Positions 62,492 to 64,000 of a stretch of DNA of 64,000 nt are shown piece after piece. Every line of letters starts with the position of its first letter. The stretch's first letter is position 1. The notes beneath the pieces were generated by a model that worked only from the letters and a program-made list of their open reading frames with translations, was not told where the DNA came from and ran no database searches. Source of the stretch: Stictocephala bisonia (taxonomy: Eukaryota; Arthropoda; Insecta; Hemiptera; Membracidae); the NCBI GenBank assembly GCA_035578905.1, contig JAQJVL010000057.1, forward strand, positions 2,914,001 to 2,978,000. The letters run 5' to 3'. The position numbers and the translations under genes were made by a program.

Positions 62492-63281
62492 TTCAAAAAA
62501 CCCCGATCATATTCTTGTTTCTTAGTACAGTTATTCATCTACTAAGAAGAAAATGTTCACCCAAACAACAATAAGGCACCTGTTCTTTATAAATAGCCAG
62601 ATAATAGCTGATTATCGAGTGATAGTCTAAAGTCTACCTGAATTGAGGAAGGAGTGCCTCTAATTAGTTTGTTGTTTTCTCATGCTTTGGGATTTAGTAA
62701 TGTAAGATGGGTGGGTTCTTGACTGGTTTTGTGGTGTTACATTGACCAAAGTTTTGGAGTAGAGATAGTTTTTTCATGATTTTGAATCTAGCAGTTATGC
62801 TTTTGCCATTGCAAGATTAACAGTACTACTAATTTATAGCAGATAGTGTCACCAATGGTGATGGTAAATTAAGTTGATTCACAGGTGTTTTGTACCTAGT
62901 ATTTTGTAGGTTCAGTAGTATCTCAAAGGCCGAGGAACCTGAAGTGATAAACTAGGAGATAAATAAGATTTTTTTCATTTCAAGCATTTGACTGGTTAAC
63001 TATTAGTCTTTGTAAGTAATCACTCGTCTTGGGAGATTTTCGGAATAAGTGAAAGATCATGAATATTGAAGCCATTTGTTAAGATATGATTGCTAAACCA
63101 CAAATATTAGTGCAATATTATGTACAATAAATCAATAAAATTCACAACTTGAAATTTTAGTTTTATCATTGACTCGAAGTTTTTACCATAGATTTTATGT
63201 TTAAACATATATGACGAATGATTAAAAAAATATGATGAAGAAAAGCCTGATTGGGCTCTGCCTTGGGGTGATAAAAATCCA
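62492..63281. other. eRF3 intron, unassigned
   Basis: I see no gene or repeat here. Confidence 0.4.
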
Positions 63282-64000
63282 TTAACACGTTCACTGCTGA
63301 ATATACATGGTAAACCTACCCACCACCCTGAATATTTTTATTAAATAATAACATACCTTGAGGTGTCAAAACCAGTGTTTAGTGTTGTTTTCAGTTTATA
63401 AACCCCAGAATAATGAGTTTCAGCCATGTTGAAAGTAGCACGCCATACGGCGTGGTCAGGCCATGGCGCCCTCTCGTGACTGTCCATTGGGTCTTCAATC
63501 TACTATTTGTCCACTTTATCGTCACTAATATGCGTTCTAATAAGTCTATGGCGTAATACTTTGAATAAATAAATAATTGGTTAAAAAAATATATATTTAC
63601 AAATATATACAAGTGCACAAGGGCCTTCATTTAGTTCTTGTGAAATGTGTCAAAACATGCACCAGGGCAGAGGGCTGGAGAACCTGGGCATGCCTCACAG
63701 ACATATTTTGTTTGTTTTCTAATTCCATTTGCTCGACATTGTCGGCAATCCTTTCTTTGTGACCAGTTGGGTTTCCCAGGGCGTGGTCCAAGAGTAGTGA
63801 GGGTGTGATCCGTGCCACGCAACGGCAAAGCTACTAGCGGCTCAGCTGGTTTGGGCAACAGTTCCTCCAAGACACTCATTTGGAAATTATAAAACGATAT
63901 TTTGTGTTTCCCAGTATTGGTATTATAAGTGTTGTATAGCAGGTGTGAATTTAGTAGTAGCATATGAATGATATGCATGGCGATCTTCTTATACTAGCGA
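63282..64000 (-). mobile_element. piggyBac element running off the right edge
   Basis: TTAACACGTTCACTGC at 63282 is a piggyBac-type tip. A GCACGCC/GGCGTGG palindrome lies at 63438-63455. A transposase 3' end is encoded on the - strand from 63631. The other tip lies outside the window. Confidence 0.75.
63631..64000 (-). pseudogene. piggyBac transposase C-terminus (partial)
   Basis: On the - strand the frame from the window edge reads KKIAMHIIHMLLLNSHLLYN, then MSVLEELLPKP. It ends with the C-terminal zinc finger (CRQCRANGIRKQTKYVC, CPGSPALCPGACFDTFH) and a stop at 63631-63633. This is the end of the DDE_Tnp_1_7 domain plus the Cys/His finger that binds the element tips. Two codons before KK there is a TAG where the family usually has Trp (W-Y-KK), so it may carry a nonsense mutation. 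The finger is complete. Confidence 0.82.

Overview
The window looks like arthropod, most likely insect, nuclear DNA. It is AT-rich, with long introns, spliced exons with GT/AG borders, TATA and heat-shock promoter elements, and very heavy transposon content. A hemipteran-type host is a guess from the transposon flavour; the sequence does not prove an order. There are no bacterial operons, CRISPR arrays, tRNA or rRNA genes.

Host genes are few. The best is eRF3 (translation release factor GTPase subunit) on the + strand: a first coding exon with a PAM2 motif (44631-44850), a 9.6 kb intron, a second coding exon (54486-54746) that ends just inside the first GTPase motif, then an intron running beyond the window. 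A decayed tandem duplicate of the second exon lies about 0.5 kb upstream of it. On the - strand, 33722-33910 is a first coding exon behind a textbook heat-shock element array, probably a BAG-domain co-chaperone of the starvin/Samui type. Another - strand first exon (12080-12166) has a TATA box and initiator at ideal spacing; its product is not recognised.

The rest is mostly mobile DNA. piggyBac-type (TTAA) elements dominate. There are seven elements with both ends visible (26230-27090, 27129-33200, 30047-32934, 37682-41035, 46213-47332, 56218-57294, 58568-59567), one running off the right edge (63282 onward), one isolated end (13199), and duplicated N-terminal fragments at 22.6 and 24.0 kb. 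They differ in sequence, but nearly all carry family-specific CpG-containing palindromes just inside the tips. Several are nested: 30047-32934 sits inside 27129-33200. The element 37682-41035 sits inside a hAT transposase gene and itself carries a 5'-truncated LINE.

Other mobile DNA: a broken Ty3/gypsy pol (41.8-43.65 kb) interrupted by a 219 bp MITE present three times, each with a perfect 7 bp target duplication; three Helitron-like elements inserted between A and T; LINE remnants at 20.2-21.0, 38.9-39.9, 60.05-61.03 and possibly 48.2 kb; an IS630/Tc1-like transposase relic at 50.3-51.2 kb; long foldbacks; and several short tandem repeats. The first 25 kb is otherwise AT-rich sequence with almost no recognisable coding content.

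All calls rest on reading the sequence and on recalled family motifs. No database search was run.
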